The position numbers were made by a program, and so were the translations under genes. Below the pieces are notes generated by a model that worked only from the letters and a program-made list of their open reading frames with translations, had not been told where the DNA came from and did no database searches. Shown here piece by piece: positions 17,100 through 25,675 of a stretch of 64,000 bases of DNA; within the stretch, counting starts at the first letter, position 1; each line of letters starts with the position of its first letter. The stretch lies in the NCBI GenBank assembly GCA_004557075.1, contig SFEX01000007.1:1-64000 (forward strand), read 5' to 3'. The DNA is from Clostridiales bacterium. GTDB taxonomy: Bacteria > Bacillota > Clostridia > Oscillospirales > Oscillospiraceae.

Positions 17100-17120
17100 G
17101 AAAAATAAATGTTGTATAAT
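17092..17120 (+). promoter_or_regulatory. sigma-A promoter upstream of sirtuin gene
   Basis: TTGATT at 17092-17097 and TATAAT at 17115-17120, 17-bp spacing. It overlaps the last codons of the HAD gene and would start the operon sirtuin-tagA-tmk-cyclo-ligase. Confidence 0.7.
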
Positions 17121-17142
17121 AACTCAATTAGGAGTGTGCGCT

Positions 17143-17859
17143 ATGGACGATAAAATAATGCAGCTTAAAAAATGGATAGACGAGAGCGACAATGTTGTGT
17201 TCTTCGGCGGCGCGGGTGTTAGCACCGAGAGCGGGATCCCCGATTTCCGCAGCGTTGACGGACTGTATAACCAGAAGTGGAAATACCCTCCCGAGACGAT
17301 ACTCAGCCATTCCTTCTTTGTCAGATACCCCGAGGAGTACTATCGCTTTCACCGCGAAAAGCTCGTTATCGACGGCGTGAAGCCCAATGCGGCGCATTTG
17401 AAGCTTGCCGAGCTTGAAAGAGCGGGAAAGCTCAGGGCGGTCGTGACGCAGAATATCGACGGTTTGCATCAGGCGGCCGGCAGCAAAAAGGTTCTGGAGC
17501 TGCACGGAAGCATCCTGCGCAGCTATTGCTCTGCCTGCGGAAGACCCTATCCTGCGGATAAAATGAATCATGGCGAGGGCGTGCCGCGCTGTGCCTGCGG
17601 CGGCGTTATAAGACCCGATATCGTCCTTTACGAAGAACCTTTGGACGATAACATCGTCACCGAGGCGGTGCGCGCGATATCCGAGGCAGATGTGCTCATA
17701 ATCGGTGGAACGAGCCTCAACGTGTATCCCGCGGCCGGACTTATAAATTATTACCGGGGCAATAAGCTTGCTCTGGTGAACCTGAGCAGTACGCCTTATG
17801 ACGATGAGGCGGATCTTGTTATAAATGAAAAAATCGGAAAGGTATTCAGCCAGCTTTGA
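17143..17859 (+). CDS. cobB: Sir2-family NAD-dependent protein deacylase
   Basis: Removes acetyl or other acyl groups from lysines using NAD. The 238-residue protein shows GGAGVSTESGIPDFRS (NAD site), TQNIDGLHQ, the catalytic HGS, a four-cysteine zinc finger (CSACG and CAC spaced about 25 residues), GGTSLNVYPA, and LVNLSS. ATG 17143 has an AGGAGTG ribosome site. Upstream in-frame codons are not supported because they would overlap the promoter. The Tyr/Arg pair that marks desuccinylases is not evident, so deacetylase activity is the default reading. Confidence 0.95.
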   Translation: MDDKIMQLKKWIDESDNVVFFGGAGVSTESGIPDFRSVDGLYNQKWKYPPETILSHSFFVRYPEEYYRFHREKLVIDGVKPNAAHLKLAELERAGKLRAVVTQNIDGLHQAAGSKKVLELHGSILRSYCSACGRPYPADKMNHGEGVPRCACGGVIRPDIVLYEEPLDDNIVTEAVRAISEADVLIIGGTSLNVYPAAGLINYYRGNKLALVNLSSTPYDDEADLVINEKIGKVFSQL

Positions 17860-18596
17860 ACAGAGTAGATGTGTTGGGTGTCGGCTTTGACAACCTGACG
17901 AGTGAGAACGCAATAAAATTATGCAAAAATCTTATAGATGAGCACCGCTCGGCGTACATGGTAACTCCGAATCCGGAGATAGTAATGGCGGCGTGGGATA
18001 ATAGCGAGCTGCGCTCGGCTCTTGAGAGGGCTGACCTTGTTATTCCTGACGGAATTGGCGTTGTCAAGGCGGCTAAGATACTTGGAACCCCGCTGAAAGA
18101 GCGGCTTCCGGGTATAGAGGTGGGCGAGGCGATACTCGAATACCTTGCGCAGACCGGAAAATCTGCGTTCCTGCTTGGCGCAAAGCCGGGCGTTGCCGAG
18201 CTTGCGGCGGAGCAGATCAAAAAGCTCTACCCCGGAATAAATATCTGCGGCACGAACGACGGATATTTTAAAGAGGACGCGCCGGTTGTGGTAAAGATAA
18301 ACGCCGCAAAGCCCGATTTCCTGATGGTGTGCCTCGGCGCTCCCAAGCAGGAGATATGGATGGCGCAAAACGCAGCTTCGCTTGACGTCGGCCTGATGGC
18401 AGGGCTTGGCGGTTCGCTGGATGTGTTCGCCGGAACGGTGGAGCGAGCGCCCAAGGCGTGGCAGAATTTGAACCTTGAGTGGCTCTACCGCTGCATAAAG
18501 GAGCCGTGGCGCTTTAAGAGGATAGCCCGTCTTCCGCTGTTCCTCATAAAAGCGTGGGCAAAAAGAATAAGGAAGTTTTTCAATGGAAAAGGGTAA
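17856..18596 (+). CDS. tagA: WecG/TagA/CpsF family glycosyltransferase
   Basis: N-acetylmannosaminyltransferase family; TagA adds ManNAc to the GlcNAc-lipid carrier in the first committed step of wall teichoic acid synthesis. The 246-residue protein shows VTPNPEIVMAAW, the PDGIGVVKAAK catalytic Asp region, ERLPGIEVGEAIL, CLGAPKQEIWM, GLGGSLDVFAGTVERAP, and the C-terminal LEWLYRCIKEPWRFKR membrane-proximal motif. It begins with TTG in a TTGA overlap with the sirtuin stop and overlaps tmk by 14 nt, so translation is coupled. It may supply polymers attached by the LCP protein at 6.8 kb; this link is inference. Confidence 0.92.
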   Translation: MNRVDVLGVGFDNLTSENAIKLCKNLIDEHRSAYMVTPNPEIVMAAWDNSELRSALERADLVIPDGIGVVKAAKILGTPLKERLPGIEVGEAILEYLAQTGKSAFLLGAKPGVAELAAEQIKKLYPGINICGTNDGYFKEDAPVVVKINAAKPDFLMVCLGAPKQEIWMAQNAASLDVGLMAGLGGSLDVFAGTVERAPKAWQNLNLEWLYRCIKEPWRFKRIARLPLFLIKAWAKRIRKFFNGKG

Positions 18597-19257
18597 GCTT
18601 ATTGTATTCGAGGGCATTGACGGCAGCGGAAAATCCGCGCATTACCGTCGGGTGTGCCAGCACCTGGAAGCCGATGGCATAGATTATAATCACATCGTTT
18701 TTCCCAGATACGATAAAGAAAGCTCCGCACTGCTGCGTATGTACCTGAACGGCGAATTCGGCTCAAATCCCTCCGACGTGAACGCCTATATCGCGTCCAC
18801 CTTTTACGCTGTGGACAGGGTGGCGGCCTACCGCACCGACTGGGGCGAGGCCTACAACGCCGGCGGCTTTGTGCTCTCGGACAGATATACCACGTCAAAT
18901 GCGGTGCATCAGGGAGCCAAGCTCAAAAACGAGGAACTGGGTGAGTTTTTCGAATGGCTCTACGACTTTGAATATGTAAAGCTGGAACTTCCGAAGCCTG
19001 ATCTCGTCATTTACCTTGACGTTGATCTTGAGACCTCGCTTGCGAGGATGAAGCACCGCCAGGAAAAAACCAATACGAGCGCTGATATACATGAAAAGGA
19101 CGTTCGGTATCTCGAAAACTGTCTGCGCGTCGCGGACAGAGCCGCCGATCATTACGGCTGGCTGAGGATACCGTTTATGAAGGACGGGATCGAGCGCGAG
19201 ATAGATGAAAAGCATGAGGAAATCTATTCGATTATAAAAGAAACCATTGGACATTAA
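18583..19257 (+). CDS. tmk: Thymidylate kinase
   Basis: Phosphorylates dTMP to dTDP. The 224-residue protein has P-loop EGIDGSGKS, the FPRYDKESSALLRMYLNGEF substrate segment, LSDRYTTSNAVHQG (the DR motif), and a lid region near KHRQEKTN. It begins inside the end of tagA and its last codons overlap the cyclo-ligase start. The lid lacks the clear Arg-rich pattern of E. coli type II enzymes and looks like the clostridial form. Confidence 0.93.
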   Translation: MEKGKLIVFEGIDGSGKSAHYRRVCQHLEADGIDYNHIVFPRYDKESSALLRMYLNGEFGSNPSDVNAYIASTFYAVDRVAAYRTDWGEAYNAGGFVLSDRYTTSNAVHQGAKLKNEELGEFFEWLYDFEYVKLELPKPDLVIYLDVDLETSLARMKHRQEKTNTSADIHEKDVRYLENCLRVADRAADHYGWLRIPFMKDGIEREIDEKHEEIYSIIKETIGH

Positions 19258-19792
19258 AGAGAAAAAGGCGCGGCTTAGGCTGATGAAAAAAGTCGAGATC
19301 AGCGAGCTTTCAAGCGAATATATTAAGCAGAGCGACGCTGCCATTGCCGAAAAGCTGCGCAGCCTTAAAGAGTATAAAAACGCGGGCGTAATTTTCGCGT
19401 ATTATAGTATCGGGCGCGAGGTATCGACTAACGAGCTTATAAGTTCGGCGCTCCGGAGCGGCCGCAGGGTCGCCCTACCGGTGAGCGGTGAAGCGGGAGA
19501 AATGTACTTCCGGCTTGTCAGCAACGTTGACGAGCTTATTCCCGGGAAATTCGGGATACCGGAGCCGTCGTCGGGCGATATTACAAACCCCAAGGAGAAC
19601 GATATTATGATCGTCCCCGCCCTGTGCTGTGACAGGGCCAATAACCGCCTCGGCCACGGCGCGGGCTATTATGACCGCTATCTCTCGGAACATAAGTGCT
19701 TTAGCGTCTGCCTTTGCAGGTCGCGGCTTTTAGAGGACAGCGTCCCGGCAGAGAGTACCGATGTTCGGGTGAATCTTGTGATCTCGGACTGA
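19247..19792 (+). CDS. 5-formyltetrahydrofolate cyclo-ligase
   Basis: Converts 5-formyl-THF to methenyl-THF with ATP. The 181-residue protein has an N-terminal KEKKARLRLMKK helix, IFAYYSIGREVST, PVSGEAGEMYFR, and the nucleotide/folate motif NRLGHGAGYYDRYL. The start is probably TTG 19247, overlapping tmk by 11 nt. An ATG at 19283 would remove the conserved first helix. It is the end of the four-gene operon beginning at the sirtuin. It is an ygfA-family gene of normal length. Confidence 0.9.
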   Translation: MDIKEKKARLRLMKKVEISELSSEYIKQSDAAIAEKLRSLKEYKNAGVIFAYYSIGREVSTNELISSALRSGRRVALPVSGEAGEMYFRLVSNVDELIPGKFGIPEPSSGDITNPKENDIMIVPALCCDRANNRLGHGAGYYDRYLSEHKCFSVCLCRSRLLEDSVPAESTDVRVNLVISD

Positions 19793-19795
19793 CAT

Positions 19796-19821
19796 AAAAA
19801 GGAGGCTCCCGAAGGAGCCTC
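19796..19821 (-). terminator. Terminator of the Cys/Gly-rich small gene
   Basis: Hairpin GAGGCTCC/GGAGCCTC (19802-19809 with 19814-19821) has a CGAA loop. Five A at 19796-19800 give the U-run on the minus strand, so it terminates the gene at 19831. It may also stop plus-strand read-through less efficiently. Confidence 0.75.
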
Positions 19822-19830
19822 GTGGATGAC

Positions 19831-19974
19831 TTAGCAGCCGCAGCCGCAGTCGTTGTTGTTGCCGCAGCCGCAGCCGCAGCCGTTGCCGCAGCCGCAGCCG
19901 TTGCCGCAGCCGAAGAAGATGATTATGAGGATGAGGATGATCCAGATGCAGCTGTTGTTGTTATTGCAGAACAT
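19831..19974 (-). CDS. Cys/Gly-rich small membrane protein, 47 aa
   Basis: A tiny protein that is easy to miss. It has an N-terminal MFCNNNNSC, a single hydrophobic helix of isoleucine and leucine (about residues 10-21), then a 26-residue tail made almost only of Gly, Cys and Asn with repeated CG pairs, ending CGCGC. It carries about a dozen cysteines in 47 residues. Support for being real: AAAGGT ribosome site about eight bases ahead of ATG 19974, a matched terminator just after the stop, and an unusual composition that noise would not give. A longer start at 20103 would add unrelated sequence. It resembles in style the small spore-coat or YjcZ-like proteins, but I cannot assign a family. 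Metal binding or coat cross-linking is only a guess. Confidence 0.65.
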   Translation of the reverse strand: MFCNNNNSCIWIILILIIIFFGCGNGCGCGNGCGCGCGNNNDCGCGC

Positions 19975-20058
19975 ATAATTACCTTTCCCCGCGCAAGAAA
20001 AATTCCGCGGTCTGTGTCCGGCGCGGCGGACTGATGACGCGATGATTATCGAATGAAT

Positions 20059-20076
20059 ACGCAGTAATGACTGCGT
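20059..20076. promoter_or_regulatory. Perfect 7-bp inverted repeat between divergent genes
   Basis: ACGCAGT (20059-20065) and ACTGCGT (20070-20076) are separated by AATG. It lies between the Cys/Gly-rich gene (minus) and mltG (plus), so it may be an operator; a role is not proven. Confidence 0.35.
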
Positions 20077-20133
20077 CTGTGATATATTATGCCGACAGGG
20101 CAAATCAGGTTACAACCGGCAAAGGAGATATCT

Positions 20134-21369
20134 ATGGCAGACAAAAAAGTGGATTTAGACGAGATATTCAGCAAGAAAAACAATAATGGCAGCCAGAATA
20201 AGGCTGATATGAAAAAAACCGCCCCCGATGGCAAGACCACTCAGCAGCCGCCCTCTCAAAAGGACGAGAGCAAAAAGGGACTTATGGGCGGTGCGCTGTA
20301 TTTTGTCTTCGTAATAAGCGTCAGCGTTATCCTTGCTTGCCTTGCGTGGGCGGCGGCAACGGATGTTTTGGGCTTCAAGGCATCGGACACCGTTGCGACG
20401 ATAACCTTGCCGAAGGACAGCTTCACCTATAAAGAGGTCGAGGTCACCGATGACGACGGCAACAAAAAGACCCAAAAGGAGCACTATGCCGACATAGACT
20501 ATGTCGCCGATGAGCTTGAGGAGCAGGGGATAATTAAATATAAGTGGCTGTTTAAGCTCTTTGCCTCTGTTTATAACGCCGACGAGAAGATAGACCCCGG
20601 CACATATGAGCTCAAGGCAGTCTATGACTACAAAGCGCTTATCAAGAAAATGACCTCCGGCTCGGGCGCGATGGTGACGAAGAAGATCACCTTCCCCGAG
20701 GGCTACAGCATGGAGCAGATATTCAAGAAACTCGACGAGGAGGGCGTCTGCGACTACGACGAGCTGATGGACTCTGCGGCGAACGCGACCTTCAACTACT
20801 CGTTCCTTGAGGGACTTGAGAAGGGCGATGCGCGCAGGCTTGAGGGCTTCCTCTTCCCGGATACCTATGAATTTTACGAGGGCATGCCCGCGTCCTCGGC
20901 CATAAATAAGCTGCTCGAGGGCTTCCATTATAAGCTCACGGCGGATATGCTCGACTGGCAGGAGGAGAGCGGATATACCATGCGCGAAATAATCATCGTA
21001 GCCTCTATGATAGAAAAGGAGGCCGCGAACGATTCCGAGCGCTCAGTCATTGCGTCCGTTATCTATAACCGTCTCAAGAACGATTGGCCGCTGCAAATAG
21101 ACTCTACGACCCTGTATGAGTACCCCGACCACAGCGGCGCGCCGACTGCCGATATGCTGGCAAAGGACAGCCCGTATAACACGAGAATCAACAAGGGGCT
21201 CACGCCCTCTCCGATATGCAGCCCCGGCATAGCGTCCATCAAGGCCGCGCTCCAGCCGAGCGATACAAACTACATGTTCTATGCGCTCAACACGGCCACC
21301 GGCACCCATGAATTCTTTACCAGCAGTGACGCGTTCAACGCCTTCATTGCAACGCAGAACTATGAATAA
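20134..21369 (+). CDS. mltG: Endolytic peptidoglycan transglycosylase MltG
   Basis: Membrane-anchored lytic transglycosylase that cuts nascent glycan strands and sets their length. The 411-residue protein has a charged cytosolic N-terminus of about 50 residues, one membrane helix (ALYFVFVISVSVILACLAWA), a LysM-like region, FPEGYSMEQIFKKL, RLEGFLFPDTYEF, and IIVASMIEKEA with the catalytic Glu at residue 294. It also has LQIDSTTLYEYP, and LTPSPICSPGIASI near the end. ATG 20134 has AAAGGAG ahead. The 3' end overlaps the U32 gene by 8 nt. Confidence 0.95.
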   Translation: MADKKVDLDEIFSKKNNNGSQNKADMKKTAPDGKTTQQPPSQKDESKKGLMGGALYFVFVISVSVILACLAWAAATDVLGFKASDTVATITLPKDSFTYKEVEVTDDDGNKKTQKEHYADIDYVADELEEQGIIKYKWLFKLFASVYNADEKIDPGTYELKAVYDYKALIKKMTSGSGAMVTKKITFPEGYSMEQIFKKLDEEGVCDYDELMDSAANATFNYSFLEGLEKGDARRLEGFLFPDTYEFYEGMPASSAINKLLEGFHYKLTADMLDWQEESGYTMREIIIVASMIEKEAANDSERSVIASVIYNRLKNDWPLQIDSTTLYEYPDHSGAPTADMLAKDSPYNTRINKGLTPSPICSPGIASIKAALQPSDTNYMFYALNTATGTHEFFTSSDAFNAFIATQNYE

Positions 21370-22567
21370 GAAGCCGGAGCTTCTTGCGCCTGCCGGAGAT
21401 GCCGAGCGCCTTGCCATGGCGCTGCACTACGGCGCGGACGCGGTGTACCTTGCCGGCCGGCAGTTCGGAATGCGCGCCGCTGCGGGGAATTTTGACCCAG
21501 AGGGGCTTAAAGAAGTCTGCAAGCTTGCCCACGAGAAGGGCGCGGCTGTGCATCTTACCTGTAATACCCTGCCGCGTGAGGATGAGCTTAAAAACCTGCC
21601 TGCCTTTCTCGAACAGGCGCAGGACGCGGGCGTTGACGCGCTAATAATCGCCGATCTCGGCGTTATGGACGCCGCTGCGCGATATGCGCCAAAGCTTTCC
21701 CGCCATGTCAGTACCCAGCTCGGCGTTATAAACAGCGCAACGGCAAACGTGCTGCACGGCATGGGTGCGGACAGGGTGGTTCTCGCCCGCGAGACGCCTA
21801 TGAAGGATATATTTGAGATTCGCGCGAAAACCCCGCCGGAGCTTGAAATTGAGGCATTTGTCCACGGTGCGATGTGCGTTTCGTTTTCGGGTCGCTGCCT
21901 GCTGTCAAATTACCTCACAGGCCGTGACGCAAATCGGGGCGCCTGCGCCCAGCCATGCCGCTGGAAGTATTATTTGGTCGAGGAAAAGCGGCCGGGCGAG
22001 TATTTTGAGATCACCGAGGATAAGGGCACATATATCTTAAACTCCCGCGATATGTGCATGATCGAGCATATTCCGGAGCTGATAAACGCGGGCGTCACGA
22101 GCTTCAAGATAGAGGGCAGGATGAAATCGGCCTACTACGCCGCCGCCGTGACAAACGCCTACCGCCACGCGATAGATTACGCTGTGGCAAACGAGCCTCT
22201 GCCGCAGGTGTGGGCAGACGAGGTGAACAAAATAAGCCACCGCCCGTACTGCACAGGCTTTTACTACGGCGATCCGGGGCAGCATTATGCCGAGGCAAGC
22301 TATTTTTCCGACGCCGATGTGTGCGCAGTCGTCGAGGAATGCGATGAAGAGGGCTTTGCGTGGCTGAGCCAGCGAAACCGCTTTTGCAGCGGCGATGTAC
22401 TGGAGCTGCTCACAAACGACGCAGAGCCTGTCGAGTTTACGGCGGGAGCCATGACAAACGAGGCGGGCGAGGCGATAAGTTCAACGCCGCACGCCATGAT
22501 GAAATTCAAGATGAAGCTGCCGAGGCAGTGCGGCAGGCTATCTATACTTAGGAGAATGAAGAAATGA
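21362..22567 (+). CDS. U32-family protein (TrhP/YegQ-type tRNA hydroxylation)
   Basis: Called collagenase-like peptidase U32. Members TrhP and RlhA hydroxylate tRNA or 23S rRNA using prephenate and an iron-sulfur centre. The 401-residue protein has PELLAPAGDAERLAMAL at the start, the U32 signature EAFVHGAMCVSFSGRCLLS, then RGACAQPCRWKY with the remaining cysteines, LNSRDMCMIEHIPEL, and FKIEGRMKS. ATG 21362 lies inside the mltG end; the 27 in-frame residues before it look non-coding. It is 4 nt overlapped with alaS. tRNA U34 hydroxylation is the best guess given the length and absence of an RlhA-like extension. Confidence 0.87.
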   Translation: MNKKPELLAPAGDAERLAMALHYGADAVYLAGRQFGMRAAAGNFDPEGLKEVCKLAHEKGAAVHLTCNTLPREDELKNLPAFLEQAQDAGVDALIIADLGVMDAAARYAPKLSRHVSTQLGVINSATANVLHGMGADRVVLARETPMKDIFEIRAKTPPELEIEAFVHGAMCVSFSGRCLLSNYLTGRDANRGACAQPCRWKYYLVEEKRPGEYFEITEDKGTYILNSRDMCMIEHIPELINAGVTSFKIEGRMKSAYYAAAVTNAYRHAIDYAVANEPLPQVWADEVNKISHRPYCTGFYYGDPGQHYAEASYFSDADVCAVVEECDEEGFAWLSQRNRFCSGDVLELLTNDAEPVEFTAGAMTNEAGEAISSTPHAMMKFKMKLPRQCGRLSILRRMKK

Positions 22568-25230
22568 AAGCATACGGACTTAATGAACTCAGAGAGATGT
22601 TCCTGAAGTTTTTTGAGAGCAAGGATCATCTCAGGCTCCCCAGCTTTTCGCTTGTACCCTGCAACGATAAATCCATACTGCTCATAAACGCGGGCATGAC
22701 CCCGATGAAGCCATGGTTCAAGGGTGAGCAGATCCCGCCGCGAAAGCGCGTGTGCACCTGCCAGAAGTGCATTCGCACCGGCGATATCGAGAATGTCGGC
22801 CATACCGCCCGCCACGGCACCTATTTTGAGATGCTCGGCAACTTCTCATTCGGCGATTACTTCAAGAGCGAGGCAATTGCGTATAGCTGGGAGTTTCTCA
22901 CCTCGCCAGAGTGGGTCGGCCTTGACCCGGACAGGCTCTATCCCTCCGTTTATGTTGACGATGACGAGGCATGGAATATCTGGCATGACGAGATCGGAAT
23001 ACCGGCAGAGCGCATATTCCGCTTCGGCAAGGAGGATAACTTCTGGGAGCACGGTGCCGGTCCCTGCGGGCCTTGCAGCGAGATATACTATGACCGCGGC
23101 GAGGAATACGGCTGCGGTAAGCCCGGATGCACCGTCGGCTGCGACTGTGACCGCTATATCGAGGTCTGGAACAACGTGTTCTCCCAGTTTGACAATGACG
23201 GCGCCGGAAACTACACGGAGCTTCAGCAGAAGAATATCGACACCGGCATGGGGCTTGAGCGCCTTGCCGTCGTGTGTCAGGGCGTAAATTCGCTGTTTGA
23301 CGTCGATACGGTTATGAATATAACCAACAAGGTGTCCGAGATAACCGGCGCCCATTACGGTGAGAGCGAGGGGCGCGATGTTTCGCTTCGCGTTATCACC
23401 GACCATATCCGCAGCGCGACGTTTATGATCTGCGACGGCATCCTGCCCTCGAACGAGGGACGGGGCTATGTGCTCCGCAGACTTCTCAGAAGAGCTGCCC
23501 GCCACGGCAAGCTGCTCGGCGTCAATGAGCCGTTCCTGTATAAGATCATTGATATGGTAATACACGAAAACGAGTGCCAGTACCCGGAGCTGCGCGAGAA
23601 GCAGAACTACATCACCCGCGTTGTAAAGAGCGAGGAGGAGAGCTTCGCCAAGACGATAGATGCCGGAATGCAGATATTCGCGTCCCTGCTCGGCGAGCAC
23701 AAGTCCAAGGGCGAGACCGTGTTCTCCGGCGCTGACGCCTTCAAGCTCTATGATACCTACGGCTTCCCCGTTGACCTGACCGAAGAGATGGTCAAGGACG
23801 AGGGCATGAGCCTCAACACTCAGGAGTTTAAGGCTCTCATGGAAGAACAGCGCGTCCGCGCACGCGAGGCGAGGAAGGCTCTCGGAGACCTCGGCTGGGA
23901 GGGCATCGACTTCGGCCTTGACGCAACGCCGACCGAGTTCACGGGCTACGATAAGCTCAGCGACACGGCGAGCGTTCTTGCTATCGTAAGCGACGGCGAG
24001 CTTGCCGGGGAGATAAGAGAGGGCTGCGAGGGCATAATCGTGCTTGATAAGACTCCGTTTTATGCGGAGATGGGCGGCCAGCTTGCCGACAGAGGCGAGA
24101 TCGGCTTCAGCCTTGAGGACATAGAAAACGGTCAGTTCAGCCGCTTTGAGGTCAAAAACGTAAAAAAGGACAAGGGCGGCAAGTACCTGCACTACGGCGT
24201 GATGCGCTCGGGCGAGATATCGATAGGCGAGAGCGTTGTTGCCAATGTGTCTGCTGAGCGGCGCAAAGCCATATCCCGTGCGCACTCTGCGACGCACCTG
24301 CTCCACAGCGCCCTGCGCAGCATCGTGGGCGACGAAGTGCACCAGGCAGGCTCCCTTGTTGATGAGGACAGCCTAAGGTTTGACTTTACCCACTTCAGCG
24401 CCCTCACTCCGGAGGAGATCGAGCGGGTCGAGGAACTGGTGAACAACGAGATCCTTGAAGGTGTAGATATTTCCGTTCGTGAGATGAGCATTGACGAGGC
24501 CAAAAACAGCGGAGCCGTGGCGCTGTTTGAGGAAAAATACGGCGACGTTGTCAGAGTGGTATCCATGTGCGATTGCAGCCGAGAGTTGTGCGGAGGCACA
24601 CATCTGGATAACACCGCCAAGATAGGCACATTCCATATCGTGAGCGAATGCTCCGTGGCAAGCGGTGTGCGCCGCATCGAGGCAATAACCGGCAAAAAGT
24701 GCTTGGAAATGGCCAAAGACGCCAACCGCATATTGGGCAAGGCTGCGGCGGTGCTTAAAACCAAGCCGAACGATCTTATCGAAAAGACCGAGGGTATACT
24801 TTCCGAGTTCAAGCAGCTTCGTCAGAGCCTTGACCGTATGAAGGACAGAATGCTCAACGCCGATGTCGAGCGCTTCCTGTTCGCGGCAAAGAATATCGGC
24901 GGCTTTGATGTTCTGACCGCAACGCGCACCGACCTTGACGCAAACGACCTGCGCAAGATAGGCGATTTCCTGCGCGACAGGAATCCCAAGGTAGTCGCTG
25001 TCATGGCGACGGCCACCGAGAGCAAGGTTACGTTCGCGGCAGTGTGCGGCAAGGAGGCTGTCGCGGCCGGGATAAAGGCGGGCGAGCTTGTGAAGGCAGT
25101 GTCGGCGGTTGCCGGAGGCAAGGGCGGCGGCAAGCCGGACTCCGCTATGGGCGGCGGCACCGATGTGCTTAAAACCGATAACGCGCTTGCGATAGTTGAT
25201 GACTTTGTAGCCGAAAAGCTCGGTATTTAA
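22564..25230 (+). CDS. alaS: Alanyl-tRNA synthetase
   Basis: Charges tRNA-Ala; class II. The 888-residue protein has a catalytic domain with HTARHGTYFEMLGNFSFGDY, GPCGPCSEIYYD, RLLRRAARHGKLLG, then the editing domain with the zinc ligands HSATHLLH and CGGTHLDNT. The C-terminal region ends GGGKPDSAMGGG as in family C-Ala domains. ATGA overlap with the U32 gene. No T-box leader is possible because the upstream gene abuts. Confidence 0.98.
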   Translation: MKAYGLNELREMFLKFFESKDHLRLPSFSLVPCNDKSILLINAGMTPMKPWFKGEQIPPRKRVCTCQKCIRTGDIENVGHTARHGTYFEMLGNFSFGDYFKSEAIAYSWEFLTSPEWVGLDPDRLYPSVYVDDDEAWNIWHDEIGIPAERIFRFGKEDNFWEHGAGPCGPCSEIYYDRGEEYGCGKPGCTVGCDCDRYIEVWNNVFSQFDNDGAGNYTELQQKNIDTGMGLERLAVVCQGVNSLFDVDTVMNITNKVSEITGAHYGESEGRDVSLRVITDHIRSATFMICDGILPSNEGRGYVLRRLLRRAARHGKLLGVNEPFLYKIIDMVIHENECQYPELREKQNYITRVVKSEEESFAKTIDAGMQIFASLLGEHKSKGETVFSGADAFKLYDTYGFPVDLTEEMVKDEGMSLNTQEFKALMEEQRVRAREARKALGDLGWEGIDFGLDATPTEFTGYDKLSDTASVLAIVSDGELAGEIREGCEGIIVLDKTPFYAEMGGQLADRGEIGFSLEDIENGQFSRFEVKNVKKDKGGKYLHYGVMRSGEISIGESVVANVSAERRKAISRAHSATHLLHSALRSIVGDEVHQAGSLVDEDSLRFDFTHFSALTPEEIERVEELVNNEILEGVDISVREMSIDEAKNSGAVALFEEKYGDVVRVVSMCDCSRELCGGTHLDNTAKIGTFHIVSECSVASGVRRIEAITGKKCLEMAKDANRILGKAAAVLKTKPNDLIEKTEGILSEFKQLRQSLDRMKDRMLNADVERFLFAAKNIGGFDVLTATRTDLDANDLRKIGDFLRDRNPKVVAVMATATESKVTFAAVCGKEAVAAGIKAGELVKAVSAVAGGKGGGKPDSAMGGGTDVLKTDNALAIVDDFVAEKLGI

Positions 25231-25243
25231 CAGGAGGATTACT

Positions 25244-25585
25244 ATGAACGACTGTCTGTTTTGCAAGATCATAGCCGGGGAGATCCCCTCGACAAAGGTT
25301 TACGAGGACGAGTATGTCTACGCTTTCCGCGATATCAATCCTCAGGCGCCGGTGCATGTGCTTGTACTGCCGAAGGAGCATATCTGCTGCGCGGATAAGA
25401 TAGATGAGTCCAATTCCGCGCTGGTCGGAAAGTGCTTTGAGGCAATTGCGAAGATCGCCGCTGCCGAGGGACTTAAAAACGGCTACAGGGTGGTCAATAA
25501 CTGCGGTGAAGACGGCGGCCAGACCGTCAGGCACCTGCACTTCCATCTGCTCGGCGGGAAGAAGCTTCCCGAGGGCATGGCATAA
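25244..25585 (+). CDS. HIT-family nucleotide hydrolase (Hint type)
   Basis: Histidine-triad protein that hydrolyses nucleoside phosphoramidates such as AMP-lysine. The 113-residue protein shows CLFCKIIAGEIPSTKVYEDE at the start, a zinc-like Cys pair, and the triad VRHLHFHLLGG near the C-terminus. A strong CAGGAGG ribosome site precedes ATG 25244, 13 nt after alaS. It is terminated by a clear hairpin. Confidence 0.95.
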   Translation: MNDCLFCKIIAGEIPSTKVYEDEYVYAFRDINPQAPVHVLVLPKEHICCADKIDESNSALVGKCFEAIAKIAAAEGLKNGYRVVNNCGEDGGQTVRHLHFHLLGGKKLPEGMA

Positions 25586-25593
25586 ATAAAAAA

Positions 25594-25626
25594 CACAAAA
25601 AAGCGGCTTGCGGCTGCTTTTTTGTG
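25594..25626 (+). terminator. Terminator after HIT gene
   Basis: Stem AAAAAAGCGGC against GCTGCTTTTTT (one G-T pair) with a TTGCG loop, flanked by CACA/TGTG. It can act on both strands. Confidence 0.85.
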
Positions 25627-25675
25627 CGTTTAAAACGGTTCGACAATAAACTAAAGCTACGGAGGGCCAGACGCT

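Noticed and set aside
19822..20034. Plus-strand open frame rich in Ala and Val
   Set aside because: It is the antisense of the Cys/Gly repeat gene; its composition only reflects the GC-repeat codons.
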